Assembly (NCBI GenBank): GCA_031398745.1
Contig: JANNNX010000051.1
Span: 1 to 50,413, forward strand
Reading direction: 5' to 3'
DNA length: 50,413 nt
From: JANNNX01 sp031398745
Lineage (GTDB): Bacteria; Actinomycetota; Acidimicrobiia; Acidimicrobiales; CADCSY01
Shown: piece after piece, positions 23,635-31,926 of the stretch
Layout of the letters: the number at the start of each line of letters is the position of its first letter
Position numbering within the stretch: position 1 is the first letter of the stretch
Notes under the pieces: model-generated
Told to the model about the DNA's origin: nothing
The model's database searches: none
What the model saw: only the letters and a program-made list of their open reading frames with translations
Position numbers and translations under genes: made by a program

Positions 23635-24621
23635 GTGCCAGCCTCCGACGTCAAGATCCTCGTCCCCGGCAACCACCTGATGGTGGGCCTGCTCGGCCAG
23701 CGCGACGAGCTGCTGCGGTTGGTGGAGACCTCGTTCCCGGGCGCCTCCATCCACGTGCGGGGTAACGAGATCTCCATCACTGGGGAGCAGGCCGAGATCG
23801 TCAGCCGGCTCTTCGAGGAGCTGGTCGTCCTGCTCGAGCGGGGACACTCCCTCGACCTGGCCAACGTCGGGCGCACCATCGAGATGGTCAACGACCACGA
23901 ACGGCCCTCCGAGGTTCTCACCGCCGAGGTGCTGCGCTCGTCCAAGGGACGGTCGGTGCGCCCGAAGACGAGCGGCCAGAAGCGCTACGTCGACGCCATC
24001 GCCACCAATGTCGTCACCTTCGCCATCGGCCCCGCGGGGACCGGCAAGAGCTGGTTGGCGGTGGCCGCCGCGGTCCAGGCCCTCCAGGCCAAGACCGTGA
24101 ACCGGATCATCCTCACCCGCCCCGCGGTCGAGGCCGGCGAGCGCCTGGGGTACCTGCCGGGCGACCTCATGGCCAAGGTCGACCCCTACCTGCGCCCGCT
24201 GTGGGACGCCCTTTACGACATGGTCGACCCCGAGGGCGCGGCCCGGCTCATGGAGCGGGGCGCCATCGAGGTCGCGCCCCTGGCCTACATGCGCGGCCGG
24301 ACCCTGAACGACAGCTTCATCATCCTCGACGAGGCGCAGAACACGACGCCCGAGCAGATGAAGATGTTCCTCACCCGGATCGGGTTCGGGTCGAAGGTGG
24401 TCGTCACCGGCGACGTCACCCAAGTCGACGTGCCCTCGGGGCGCTCCGGGCTGCTCGACCTCGAAGAGCTCCTGACCGGCATCGATGGGCTGGCGTTCGT
24501 GCGGCTGAGCAATCGCGACGTCGTCCGCCATGAGATCGTCCAGCAGATCGTCGACGCTTACGACCGCCACGACGCGGGGGCCGAGGCCACCGCTCGGGGC
24601 AAGACCCGCCGCCGTCGGTGA
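23635..24621 (+). CDS. phoH: PhoH-family ATPase
   Basis: The 328-residue protein has an N-terminal KH-like region (about 35-100) and a PhoH ATPase domain with Walker A GPAGTGKS at 132-139, ILTRPAVEAGERLGYLPGDL, Walker B FIILDEAQNTTPEQMKMFLTR, and VVTGDVTQVD. PhoH-like proteins are RNA-associated ATPases. Genomic pairing with ybeY and era points to RNA processing or ribosome maturation, though the precise role is not established. The start is GTG 23635; TAGCCT at 23614-23619 could be its own -10 with a leader of a few bases. Its stop overlaps ybeY by four bases. Confidence 0.95.
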   Translation: MPASDVKILVPGNHLMVGLLGQRDELLRLVETSFPGASIHVRGNEISITGEQAEIVSRLFEELVVLLERGHSLDLANVGRTIEMVNDHERPSEVLTAEVLRSSKGRSVRPKTSGQKRYVDAIATNVVTFAIGPAGTGKSWLAVAAAVQALQAKTVNRIILTRPAVEAGERLGYLPGDLMAKVDPYLRPLWDALYDMVDPEGAARLMERGAIEVAPLAYMRGRTLNDSFIILDEAQNTTPEQMKMFLTRIGFGSKVVVTGDVTQVDVPSGRSGLLDLEELLTGIDGLAFVRLSNRDVVRHEIVQQIVDAYDRHDAGAEATARGKTRRRR

Positions 24622-25124
24622 CGGACGCCGCCGCACCCGCCGTCCACGCCACGCCCTCGGAGGAGGGTCTGCTGGTGGTGCTCGCCGACGACCAGCAGAC
24701 CGACCAGCCGGTCGACATCGCCCGGCTGGTGGCCCTGGCCGAGCACTCGCTGCGGACCGAGGGGGTGATCGCGGGTGAGGCGGGGCTCACGTTCGTGACC
24801 GAGGACGCCATGGCCGAGTTGCACGAGGCGCACATGGGGGAGTCGGGACCCACCGACGTCCTGTCGTTCCCCCTGGATGCCATCGACCCCGGACCGGGCC
24901 CGATCCTGTTGGGCGACATCGTGGTGTGCCCGGTGGTGGCCGCCGCCAATGCGCCCTCGCACACCGGTGACCTGGCCGCCGAGCTCGACCTCCTGGTGGT
25001 CCACGGCGTCCTCCACCTCCTCGGCCACGACCATGCCGAGCCCGACGAGGAGGCCGCCATGCAGGCCCGGGAGCAGGCCGCCCTGGCCAGCTTCGATCCC
25101 CCGCGCGTGAAGGACGGGCAGTGA
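24618..25124 (+). CDS. ybeY: endoribonuclease YbeY (rRNA maturation factor)
   Basis: YbeY is a zinc metallo-RNase for 16S rRNA 3'-end maturation and ribosome quality control. In the 168-residue protein the metal motif HGVLHLLGHDH supplies His129, His133 and His139, and GPTDVLSFPLD and LLGDIVVCP are also family-typical. The GTG start at 24618 overlaps the phoH stop in GTGA, and the stop overlaps the next gene the same way, so three genes are translationally coupled. Confidence 0.95.
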   Translation: MTDAAAPAVHATPSEEGLLVVLADDQQTDQPVDIARLVALAEHSLRTEGVIAGEAGLTFVTEDAMAELHEAHMGESGPTDVLSFPLDAIDPGPGPILLGDIVVCPVVAAANAPSHTGDLAAELDLLVVHGVLHLLGHDHAEPDEEAAMQAREQAALASFDPPRVKDGQ

Positions 25125-26437
25125 ACACCCAGGCGTTGTCCGTATTCGCGGTCCTTGGGCTGCTGGTCACCGCTGCCTTCCTGGCGGCGGCAGAGACCAG
25201 TCTCACCTTCCTGCCCAAGACCCGGGCCCTGGCCCTGGTTCAGGAGGGTCGCCGGGGCGCCAAGAGCCTGGTCCGGCTGCTCGAGCACCGAGAGCAGTTC
25301 CTCAACCCGGTGCTTCTGCTGGTGCTGGCCTGCCACCTGGCCATGGCCACCCTGGTGGGGCTCCTGGCCGAGCAGTGGCTCGGCCCGTGGGGGGCGCTGG
25401 GTGCCCTCGGCGTCGAGGTGGCGGTCATCTTCGTGCTGGCCGAGGCCGTCCCCAAGACCCTGGCCATCCAGCGGGCCGAACAGTCCGCCCTCCTCTGCGC
25501 TCCGGTGATCAACGCCATCGCTCGGTTCCTGCCGTTGCGGCTCCTCACCCGGGGCCTGATCGTCATCGCCAACCTGCTCACCCCGGGCCGCCAGTCGGGC
25601 GAGGCCATGACCGTGTCGGAGGAGGAGCTGCTGGCCATGACCGAGCTGGCGCTCGAGGCCGACGTGATCGAATCGGGCGAGCGCACCCTCATCCGCTCGG
25701 TCATCGACTTCGGCGACACCGTCACCCGGGAGGTGATGGTCCCTCGTCCCGACATGGTCGCGGTGGCCGCCGACGCCACCGTGGGGGAGGCTCTCGAGGT
25801 CGTCCTCGACCACGGCTACTCCCGCATCCCGGCCCACGACGGCACGATCGACGAGGTGTCGGGTCTGGTCTATGCCAAGGACCTCTTGCGGGCCACCCGC
25901 GACGCCCGGGAGTCGGCACCCATCCGCCCGTTGCTCCGTCCGGCCCACTTCGTGCCCGAGACCAAGCGGGTGGCCGAGCTCCTACGGGAGATGCAGGCCC
26001 GCAGCTTCCACATGGCAATCGTGGTCGACGAGTACGGGGGGACCGCCGGCCTGGTCACCCTCGAGGACCTGATCGAGGAGCTGGTGGGCGAGATCGTCGA
26101 CGAGTTCGACGTCGAGGCCCCCCTGGTCGAGGCGCTCCCCGGGGGCGATATCCGGGTCAACGCCCGCATGTCGCTCGACGAGCTGAACGAGCTGCTCAAC
26201 ATCGGTCTGCCGGTCGGTGACTGGGACAGCGTCGGGGGGCTCGTCCTCGACCTGCTCGGCCACGTCCCCCACGAGGGCGAGGAGGTCGAGGTCGACGGCC
26301 ACCGGCTCCGGGCCGAGATGGTCAAGGGTCGCCGAATCGGTCGGGTCCGGGTCATGGTCGCTCGGCGGGGCCAGAGCGGGGCCGAGGGCGCCGACGAAGA
26401 GGCCGAGCTGGGCGCCGACATCGAGCGCGGCTCGTGA
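25121..26437 (+). CDS. CNNM/CorC-family transporter-like protein (DUF21-CBS-CorC)
   Basis: The 438-residue protein has an N-terminal DUF21/CNNM membrane domain with about four hydrophobic segments (5-25, 63-85, 95-115, 125-150), then a CBS pair (about 205-325, VTREVMVPRPDMVAV and FHMAIVVDEYGGTAGLVTLEDLIEELVGEI as split motifs) and a C-terminal CorC/HlyC transporter-associated domain (about 345-420). Bacterial relatives are Mg2+/Na+ exchangers or regulators of Mg2+ transport; older annotation calls them hemolysins. The GTG start overlaps ybeY and the end overlaps era by four bases. Confidence 0.9.
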   Translation: MNTQALSVFAVLGLLVTAAFLAAAETSLTFLPKTRALALVQEGRRGAKSLVRLLEHREQFLNPVLLLVLACHLAMATLVGLLAEQWLGPWGALGALGVEVAVIFVLAEAVPKTLAIQRAEQSALLCAPVINAIARFLPLRLLTRGLIVIANLLTPGRQSGEAMTVSEEELLAMTELALEADVIESGERTLIRSVIDFGDTVTREVMVPRPDMVAVAADATVGEALEVVLDHGYSRIPAHDGTIDEVSGLVYAKDLLRATRDARESAPIRPLLRPAHFVPETKRVAELLREMQARSFHMAIVVDEYGGTAGLVTLEDLIEELVGEIVDEFDVEAPLVEALPGGDIRVNARMSLDELNELLNIGLPVGDWDSVGGLVLDLLGHVPHEGEEVEVDGHRLRAEMVKGRRIGRVRVMVARRGQSGAEGADEEAELGADIERGS

Positions 26438-27270
26438 GGTCGGGCTTCGTGAGCCTGGTCGGGCGACCCAACGTCGGGAAGTCGACTCTGCTCAACCGGA
26501 TCCTCGGCCAGAAGGTGTCGATCGTCTCCGACAAGGCCCAGACCACCCGCTTCCAGGTCCGGGGGGTGCTCAATCGGACCGACGCCCAGGTGGTCTTCGT
26601 CGACACGCCCGGGATCCACAAGCCCAAGACCATGCTCGGCGAGCGCCTCAACAGCTCGGCCACCGCCACCATGGGCGGGGTCGACGTCGTCTGCCTGGTG
26701 ATCGATGCCACCGCCCCTTTCGGCCGAGGCGACCAATGGGTGGCGGCCCGCTGCCCGGCCGACGCCGTGGTGGTGGTGAACAAGACCGACATCGCCTCGG
26801 CCGATCAGGTGGTGGCGCAGCTCGGGGCGGCCGGCCAGCTCGACCTCGAGGCCTACTTCCCGGTCTCGGCCGAGCGGGGCGACGGCGTCGAAGCGCTGGT
26901 CGAGCACCTGGTCGAGCGGTTGCCCGAGGGCCCGGCGCTGTACCCCCCGGACATGGTGCGGGAGCTGCCCGAGCCCGAGTGGGTCGCCGAGCTGGTGCGA
27001 GAGCAGCTCTTGGCTCAGTTCCACGACGAGCTGCCGTACTCCATCGCCACCCGGCTGACCGAGTGGGAGTGGCCCCGGGTCCGCTGCGAGATCCTGGTCG
27101 AGCGCGAATCGCAGAAGGGGATGGTCATCGGGAAGGGCGGCTCGGTGCTCAAGGCGGTGGGCATCGCCGTGCGCCAGCAGCTCCCCGAAGGCGCCTACGT
27201 CGAGCTGGCGGTGAAGGTCGACAAGGACTGGCAGCGGCGGGCCAAGGCCCTCGACCAGCTCGGGTACTGA
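26434..27270 (+). CDS. era: GTPase Era
   Basis: Era couples GTP hydrolysis to 16S rRNA binding during 30S assembly. The 278-residue protein has G1 GRPNVGKS at 10-17, the G2 region around TTRFQVRGV, G3 DTPGIHKP, G4 NKTD, and a C-terminal KH domain with VIGKGGSVLKAVG. The start GTG at 26434 overlaps the previous gene's TGA. Direct linkage with ybeY, phoH and recO is a conserved actinobacterial and firmicute arrangement. Confidence 0.96.
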   Translation: MRSGFVSLVGRPNVGKSTLLNRILGQKVSIVSDKAQTTRFQVRGVLNRTDAQVVFVDTPGIHKPKTMLGERLNSSATATMGGVDVVCLVIDATAPFGRGDQWVAARCPADAVVVVNKTDIASADQVVAQLGAAGQLDLEAYFPVSAERGDGVEALVEHLVERLPEGPALYPPDMVRELPEPEWVAELVREQLLAQFHDELPYSIATRLTEWEWPRVRCEILVERESQKGMVIGKGGSVLKAVGIAVRQQLPEGAYVELAVKVDKDWQRRAKALDQLGY

Positions 27271-27276
27271 GCCGCC

Positions 27277-27999
27277 ATGGCCGTCGAGGGGATCGATCCG
27301 TCACGCGTCCCGGTGCACGTGGCCTGCGTGATGGACGGCAACGGCCGGTGGGCGAACCAGCGGGGCCTGCCCCGCACCGAGGGCCACGCCGCCGGCGAGG
27401 AGGCCCTGCTCGACGCGGTCGAAGGAGCGTTGGAGCTGGGCCTGGGCTGGCTCACCCTCTACGCCTTCTCGACCGAGAACTGGCGACGCCCGGTCGAGGA
27501 GGTCCGCTACCTCATGGGCTTCAACGAGGGGATCCTCACCCGCCACCGCGACGACCTCCACGCCCGGGGGGTGCGCATCCGCTTTGCCGGGCGCCGCGAC
27601 TGGCGGGTGCCGCGGCGCCTCCTGCGGCGGATGGACGAGACCCTCGAGCTCACCCGCGCCAACCGGGGCCTCACCCTCACCATCGCCTTCAACTACGGGG
27701 GTCGGGCCGAGATCGTCGATGCCGTCCGGCGCCTGGTCGACGACGGGGTGCCCTCGTCCAAGGTCGACGAGAAGGCGATCCGCCGCCGGCTCTACGACCC
27801 GGAGATGCCCGACGTCGACCTCATGGTCCGCACCTCGGGCGAGCACCGGATCTCCAACTTCCTGCTCTGGGAGCTGGCCTACAGCGAGCTGGTCTTCACC
27901 GAGACGCTGTGGCCCGACTTCCGCCGCGCCCACCTGTTCGACGCGGTGCGCGAGTACCAGCGGCGCGAGCGGCGCTTCGGCGACATCGGCGGCACCTAG
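27277..27999 (+). CDS. uppS: isoprenyl diphosphate (undecaprenyl-type) synthase
   Basis: This cis-prenyltransferase makes the polyprenyl diphosphate lipid carrier for cell-wall synthesis. The 240-residue protein shows VMDGNGRWAN with catalytic Asp20, GHAAGEEAL, TLYAFSTENWRRP, LTIAFNYGGRAEI, and the C-terminal PDVDLMVRTSGEHRISNFLLWELAYSE region split over two family motifs. The ATG lies six bases after the era stop. Product chain length (C50 or C55) cannot be told from sequence; actinobacterial enzymes often make decaprenyl diphosphate. Confidence 0.95.
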   Translation: MAVEGIDPSRVPVHVACVMDGNGRWANQRGLPRTEGHAAGEEALLDAVEGALELGLGWLTLYAFSTENWRRPVEEVRYLMGFNEGILTRHRDDLHARGVRIRFAGRRDWRVPRRLLRRMDETLELTRANRGLTLTIAFNYGGRAEIVDAVRRLVDDGVPSSKVDEKAIRRRLYDPEMPDVDLMVRTSGEHRISNFLLWELAYSELVFTETLWPDFRRAHLFDAVREYQRRERRFGDIGGT

Positions 28000-28002
28000 C
28001 CT
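27997..28002 (+). promoter_or_regulatory. possible -10 before recO
   Basis: TAGCCT, whose TAG is the uppS stop, lies 6 bases before GTG 28009. It may drive a leaderless recO transcript or be a chance match with the stop codon. Confidence 0.3.
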
Positions 28003-28008
28003 CGGCCC

Positions 28009-28725
28009 GTGGGCCTCTACCGGGAGCGCGGCGTCGTGCTGCGCACCTACAAGCTCGGTGAGGCCGACCGGATCGTCGTCCTGGTCACCGAGGGCCGCGG
28101 CAAGGTCCGGGCGGTGGCCAAGGGCGTGCGCAAGACCCAGAGCCGCTTCGGGGGTCGGCTCGAGCCGCTGTCGCACGTGTCGCTCCTCCTCTACGAGGGC
28201 CGTTCGCTCGACACCATCACCCAAGCCGAGACCCTCGAGCCGTTCCGGCCGGTGCGAGAGCACCTCGATCGCTACGGGCGCGCCTCGGCCCTGCTCGAGG
28301 CGGTCGACGCGGTGCTCCAGGAGGGTGACCCCGAGCCCCGCCTCTACCAGATGCTCCTCGGCGCCCTGCGGACCTTGGCCGCCCAGGACGCGCCGCTGGT
28401 GGTGCCGGCGTTCTACTGGAAGCTGCTGGCCCAGCAGGGCTTGGGGCCGGTGATCGACGAGTGCGTGCGCTGTGGCGACCCGTCGGCCGAGTTGGTCGCC
28501 TTCGACCTCACCGAGGGCGGCGCGCTGTGTCGTAGCTGCCGGTCGGGGGTGCCCGTGTCGCCCGAGGCGCTGGCCCTGCTGCGCCGGATCCTGGGGGGCG
28601 ACGTCACCTCGGTGCTGAGCGAGCCGGCGTCGGTCGCCGGGTTCGAGGTCGGCCAGCTCGCCACCCGGGCCCTGGAGACCGTCCTCGAGCGACGCCTCAA
28701 GGCCCAGGGCGTCCTCGACCACTGA
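28009..28725 (+). CDS. recO: DNA repair protein RecO
   Basis: RecO helps RecR load RecA on SSB-coated single-stranded DNA and anneals strands. The 238-residue protein has an N-terminal OB fold (GVVLRTYKLGEADRIVVLVTE and KGVRKTQSRFGGRLEP regions, 1-80), a helical domain, and a C4 zinc site formed by CVRC (about 155-158) and CRSC (about 180-183). The GTG at 28009 gives the typical MGLYRERGVVLR start. It follows uppS by nine bases in the era-uppS-recO order seen in many Actinobacteria. Confidence 0.94.
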   Translation: MGLYRERGVVLRTYKLGEADRIVVLVTEGRGKVRAVAKGVRKTQSRFGGRLEPLSHVSLLLYEGRSLDTITQAETLEPFRPVREHLDRYGRASALLEAVDAVLQEGDPEPRLYQMLLGALRTLAAQDAPLVVPAFYWKLLAQQGLGPVIDECVRCGDPSAELVAFDLTEGGALCRSCRSGVPVSPEALALLRRILGGDVTSVLSEPASVAGFEVGQLATRALETVLERRLKAQGVLDH

Positions 28726-28762
28726 CCACGCCGACAAGGGGAGGGGCTCGGAGGGCCCCCGG

Positions 28763-28768
28763 TACAGT
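28763..28768 (+). promoter_or_regulatory. -10 element for glyS
   Basis: TACAGT, preceded by GG, lies 9 bases before ATG 28778. No Shine-Dalgarno sequence is found between them, which fits leaderless or near-leaderless transcription. Confidence 0.5.
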
Positions 28769-28777
28769 CGCCGCACC

Positions 28778-30100
28778 ATGGACGAAGCCCTGATCGACGG
28801 AGCCCTGATCGACAAGGTGGTGAACCTCTGCAAGCGGCGGGGGTTCGTGTTCCCCAGCGCCGAGATCTACGGCGGGTTCCGCTCGACCTACGACTACGGC
28901 CCGGTAGGCGTGCTGCTGCTGCGGAACGTCAAGGACGCGTGGTGGCGCTCGATGGTGCAGCTTCGCCACGACGTGGTCGGCCTCGACGCCGCCATCCTGT
29001 CGCCGCCGGCCATCTGGGAGGCGTCGGGACACCTGAGCAACTTCACCGACCCGCTGGTCGACTGCCGGGTCTGCCACGAGCGCTTCCGCCTCGACCAGCT
29101 CGAGGACCCGTCGTCGTGCCCGAACTGCGCCGCCGCCGACTCCTTCACCGAGGCCCGGCAGTTCAACCTCATGTTCAAGACCCAGGCCGGGCCGGTGGAG
29201 GACGCGGCCGCGGTCGCCTACCTGCGACCCGAAACGGCCCAGGGCATGTTCGTCAACTTCAAGAACGTGCTCGAGACGTCGCGCAAGAAGCCGCCTTTCG
29301 GCATCGCCCAGATCGGCAAGTCGTTCCGCAACGAGATCACCCCCGGCAACTTCATCTTCCGGACCCGCGAGTTCGAACAGATGGAGATGGAGTTCTTCGT
29401 GCCCCCGGCCGAGGCCGAGCAGTGGTTCGAGTACTGGCTGGCCGAGCGCTTCGGGTGGTATGTCGAGCACGGGGTGCCGGAGTCGGCTCTGCGCCTCCGC
29501 CACCACGAGGCTGACGAGCTCAGCCACTACTCGTCGGCCACCGCCGATGTCGAGTTCGCCTTCCCGTGGGGCTGGGGCGAACTCGAAGGGGTCGCCAACC
29601 GAGGCGACTTCGACCTGCGCCAGCACGCCCAGGCCTCGGGGGAGCGGCTCGAGTACTTCGACCAGGCCACCGGCGAGCGCTACGTCCCCCACGTGATCGA
29701 GCCGGCGGCCGGGGCCACCCGCACGATGATGGCCTTCCTGCTGGCGGCCTACGACGAGGAGGAGGTCCGGGGCGAGACGCGCACCGTGCTTCGCCTGCAC
29801 CACCGCCTGGCCCCTTACAAGGTCGCGGTGCTGCCCCTGTCCCGCAAGGACGAGCTGGTGAGCACCACCCAGGAGGTGCTGGCCGGGCTGCAGCCCCACT
29901 TCATGTGCGACTACGACGAGACCCAGTCGATCGGCCGGCGTTACCGGCGCCAGGACGAGCTGGGCACGCCGTGCTGTGTGACCATCGACTTCGACACGCT
30001 GGCTGACCGGTCGGTGACCGTCCGCCAGCGCGACACCATGGACCAGGACCGGGTGTCGATCGACCGTCTGGTCGGTTACCTGCAGGAGCGCTTCGTCTGA
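28778..30100 (+). CDS. glyS: glycine--tRNA ligase (alpha2 type)
   Basis: This class II aminoacyl-tRNA synthetase charges tRNA-Gly. The 440-residue protein starts with an insertion of an IDGALI repeat and then the family segment FPSAEIYGGFRSTYDYGPVG (about 26-45). Motif 2 is around FRNEITPGNFIFRTREFEQME, motif 3 around the C-terminal part of the catalytic domain, and an anticodon-binding domain follows (about 340-440, APYKVAVLPLSRKDEL). CxxC pairs (CRVC, CPNC) near residues 92 and 111 suggest a zinc knob. The length matches the single-chain dimeric enzyme, not the alpha2beta2 type. Confidence 0.95.
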   Translation: MDEALIDGALIDKVVNLCKRRGFVFPSAEIYGGFRSTYDYGPVGVLLLRNVKDAWWRSMVQLRHDVVGLDAAILSPPAIWEASGHLSNFTDPLVDCRVCHERFRLDQLEDPSSCPNCAAADSFTEARQFNLMFKTQAGPVEDAAAVAYLRPETAQGMFVNFKNVLETSRKKPPFGIAQIGKSFRNEITPGNFIFRTREFEQMEMEFFVPPAEAEQWFEYWLAERFGWYVEHGVPESALRLRHHEADELSHYSSATADVEFAFPWGWGELEGVANRGDFDLRQHAQASGERLEYFDQATGERYVPHVIEPAAGATRTMMAFLLAAYDEEEVRGETRTVLRLHHRLAPYKVAVLPLSRKDELVSTTQEVLAGLQPHFMCDYDETQSIGRRYRRQDELGTPCCVTIDFDTLADRSVTVRQRDTMDQDRVSIDRLVGYLQERFV

Positions 30101-30102
30101 CC

Positions 30103-31926
30103 GTGGCCGCCGGCACCGGGCGTCGGGTGCTCGGGGCCGTTGCCATCGCCGCCGCGGTGGCCGGCCTGGTGCTGGGCGTGGCCGCTCGGGCCAGCACCAC
30201 CCGCTGCCGCTACCCGACCACCGCCGGGGCCCTCCCGGTCGCTGCCCAACCGGCGATGGCGGTGCCTGATTCCGCGGTGCGGATCGCGGCGGGCGACGAC
30301 GTCCAGGCCGCGGTCGACGCCGCGCCACCGGGCAGCGCCTTCGTGCTGGCCGCGGGCGTCCACCCGGGGGCGTCGATCGTGCCCCGCGACGGCGACCGCT
30401 TCTTCGGTGAGGACGGGGCGGTACTCGACGGCGGCGACACCACGGCCGTCGCCTTCTCGGGCACGGCGGCCGACGTGGTGGTGAGCAACCTCGAGATCCG
30501 TCACTACGCCAGCCCCCTCCAGCAAGGGGCGATCCAGCCGATCGCGGGGGAGACCCCGGCCGAGCGCTGGACCCTCGAGCACCTCGACGTCCACGACAAC
30601 GCCGGCGGCGGGGTCTTCGTCCCCAGCGACTCGGTGCTGCGCGACTCCCGGGTCCACCACAACGGCCAGATCGGGCTGAAGTCGGCGCTGACCGAGGGGG
30701 CCACCGTCGAGCGGGTCGAGGTCGACCACAACAACACCGGTGGCCACGACGCCGGCTGGGAGGCGGGCGGATCGAAGTTCGCGTACACGACCGACCTGAC
30801 GGTGCGCGATAGCTGGGTCCACGACAATGCTGGCCCCGGTCTCTGGACCGACATCGACAACCGGGGCACCCGCTACGAGGGCAACGTCGTCACCGACAAC
30901 GACGGGGCCGGGATCTTCCACGAGATCTCCTACGACGCGGTGGTGGTCGACAACCAGGTCTGGCGCAACGGGCTCGGCTCGGCAGTGGGGGCCTTCGGGG
31001 CCGGGATCCAGATCGCGGCCAGCGCCGACGTCGAGGTCAGCGCCAATCAGGTGGTGGGCAACGGCAACGGCATCACCGGCATCCAGCAGCCCCGGGGCCC
31101 CGAGTACCGCCTCGAACGCCTCGACGTCCACGGCAACGAGATCATCTGCTCGGGCCGCAACGGCATCGTCCGCGAGACCGGCGACCCGGTGTTCGGCGAG
31201 GCCGGCAACCGGTTCCGAGACAACGCCTACCAGGCCAGCACCGAGTGGCTGTGGGACGACACCGGTCTGGACTGGGCGGGGTGGCAGGACGCCGGGCAGG
31301 ACGCCGGCGGCACCGCCAGCCCGGGTCTCTCGGGTGACGGCGGCGACGATGCCGGAACCCTCCGGCGCGACCCCGGGGCCTGGCCGATCGACCGCCGGGT
31401 CCAGCACCTGGTCGGCCAGGGCGAAGGCACCACCGACAACGCCCGGCGGGTGTTGTCGCTCGGTACGGACCTCGGCCGGCCGGTGGTGGCGATCAGCGTG
31501 GGGATCGTGCTCGGGCTGGTGGCCCTGGCCCTCGGGGACCGCCGGGCGGCGGTGCTGGCCGTCGCCGCCACCGTCGTCGCCGGGCCGCTCGGTCTGGCGC
31601 TGCGGCACCTGGTCGATCGCCCGGTGGGGGGAGAGCTGGCCCACCCGTCCTCGCCGGTGCTGGTCGCCACCACCTGGGCGCTGGTGGTCATGGTGGTCAC
31701 GGCCCGCTGGCTACCCCGGTTCGCGCGCCCGCTGGTCCTGGTCGCGCTGGCGGCCCCGGCCCTGGCCTCGTTGTCGGTGCTCCACCGGGGCACCGCCCTC
31801 TTCGTCGACGTCGTGGCTGCCGGCCTCTGGGCCCTTGCCCTGGTGGCCGGTGCGGCGACCGCGACCGGGCTCAGAACGGGTAGCGGGCGGGTTCATCCTT
31901 CACCGTCATCCACCGCCACTGGGTGA
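30103..31926 (+). CDS. secreted right-handed beta-helix protein fused to a PAP2-like membrane domain
   Basis: The 607-residue protein has a signal anchor (about 7-29), an exported domain with parallel beta-helix (PbH1) repeats from about 60 to 365 rich in H-x-N/D-N-G turns (VHDNAGGGVF, VHHNGQIGL, VDHNNTGGH, VTDNDGAGIF, VVGNGNGI), and a C-terminal membrane domain (about 455-590). That domain has the layout of a PAP2 phosphatase but lacks its catalytic residues: RP is kept in VDRP, PSGH is replaced by PSSP, and S-x10-D remains in SVLHRGTALFVD without Arg and His. The beta-helix probably binds or cleaves a glycan. The GTG start follows glyS by two bases. The 3' end overlaps the convergent dehydrogenase gene by 56 bases. 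Confidence 0.78.
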   Translation: MAAGTGRRVLGAVAIAAAVAGLVLGVAARASTTRCRYPTTAGALPVAAQPAMAVPDSAVRIAAGDDVQAAVDAAPPGSAFVLAAGVHPGASIVPRDGDRFFGEDGAVLDGGDTTAVAFSGTAADVVVSNLEIRHYASPLQQGAIQPIAGETPAERWTLEHLDVHDNAGGGVFVPSDSVLRDSRVHHNGQIGLKSALTEGATVERVEVDHNNTGGHDAGWEAGGSKFAYTTDLTVRDSWVHDNAGPGLWTDIDNRGTRYEGNVVTDNDGAGIFHEISYDAVVVDNQVWRNGLGSAVGAFGAGIQIAASADVEVSANQVVGNGNGITGIQQPRGPEYRLERLDVHGNEIICSGRNGIVRETGDPVFGEAGNRFRDNAYQASTEWLWDDTGLDWAGWQDAGQDAGGTASPGLSGDGGDDAGTLRRDPGAWPIDRRVQHLVGQGEGTTDNARRVLSLGTDLGRPVVAISVGIVLGLVALALGDRRAAVLAVAATVVAGPLGLALRHLVDRPVGGELAHPSSPVLVATTWALVVMVVTARWLPRFARPLVLVALAAPALASLSVLHRGTALFVDVVAAGLWALALVAGAATATGLRTGSGRVHPSPSSTATG

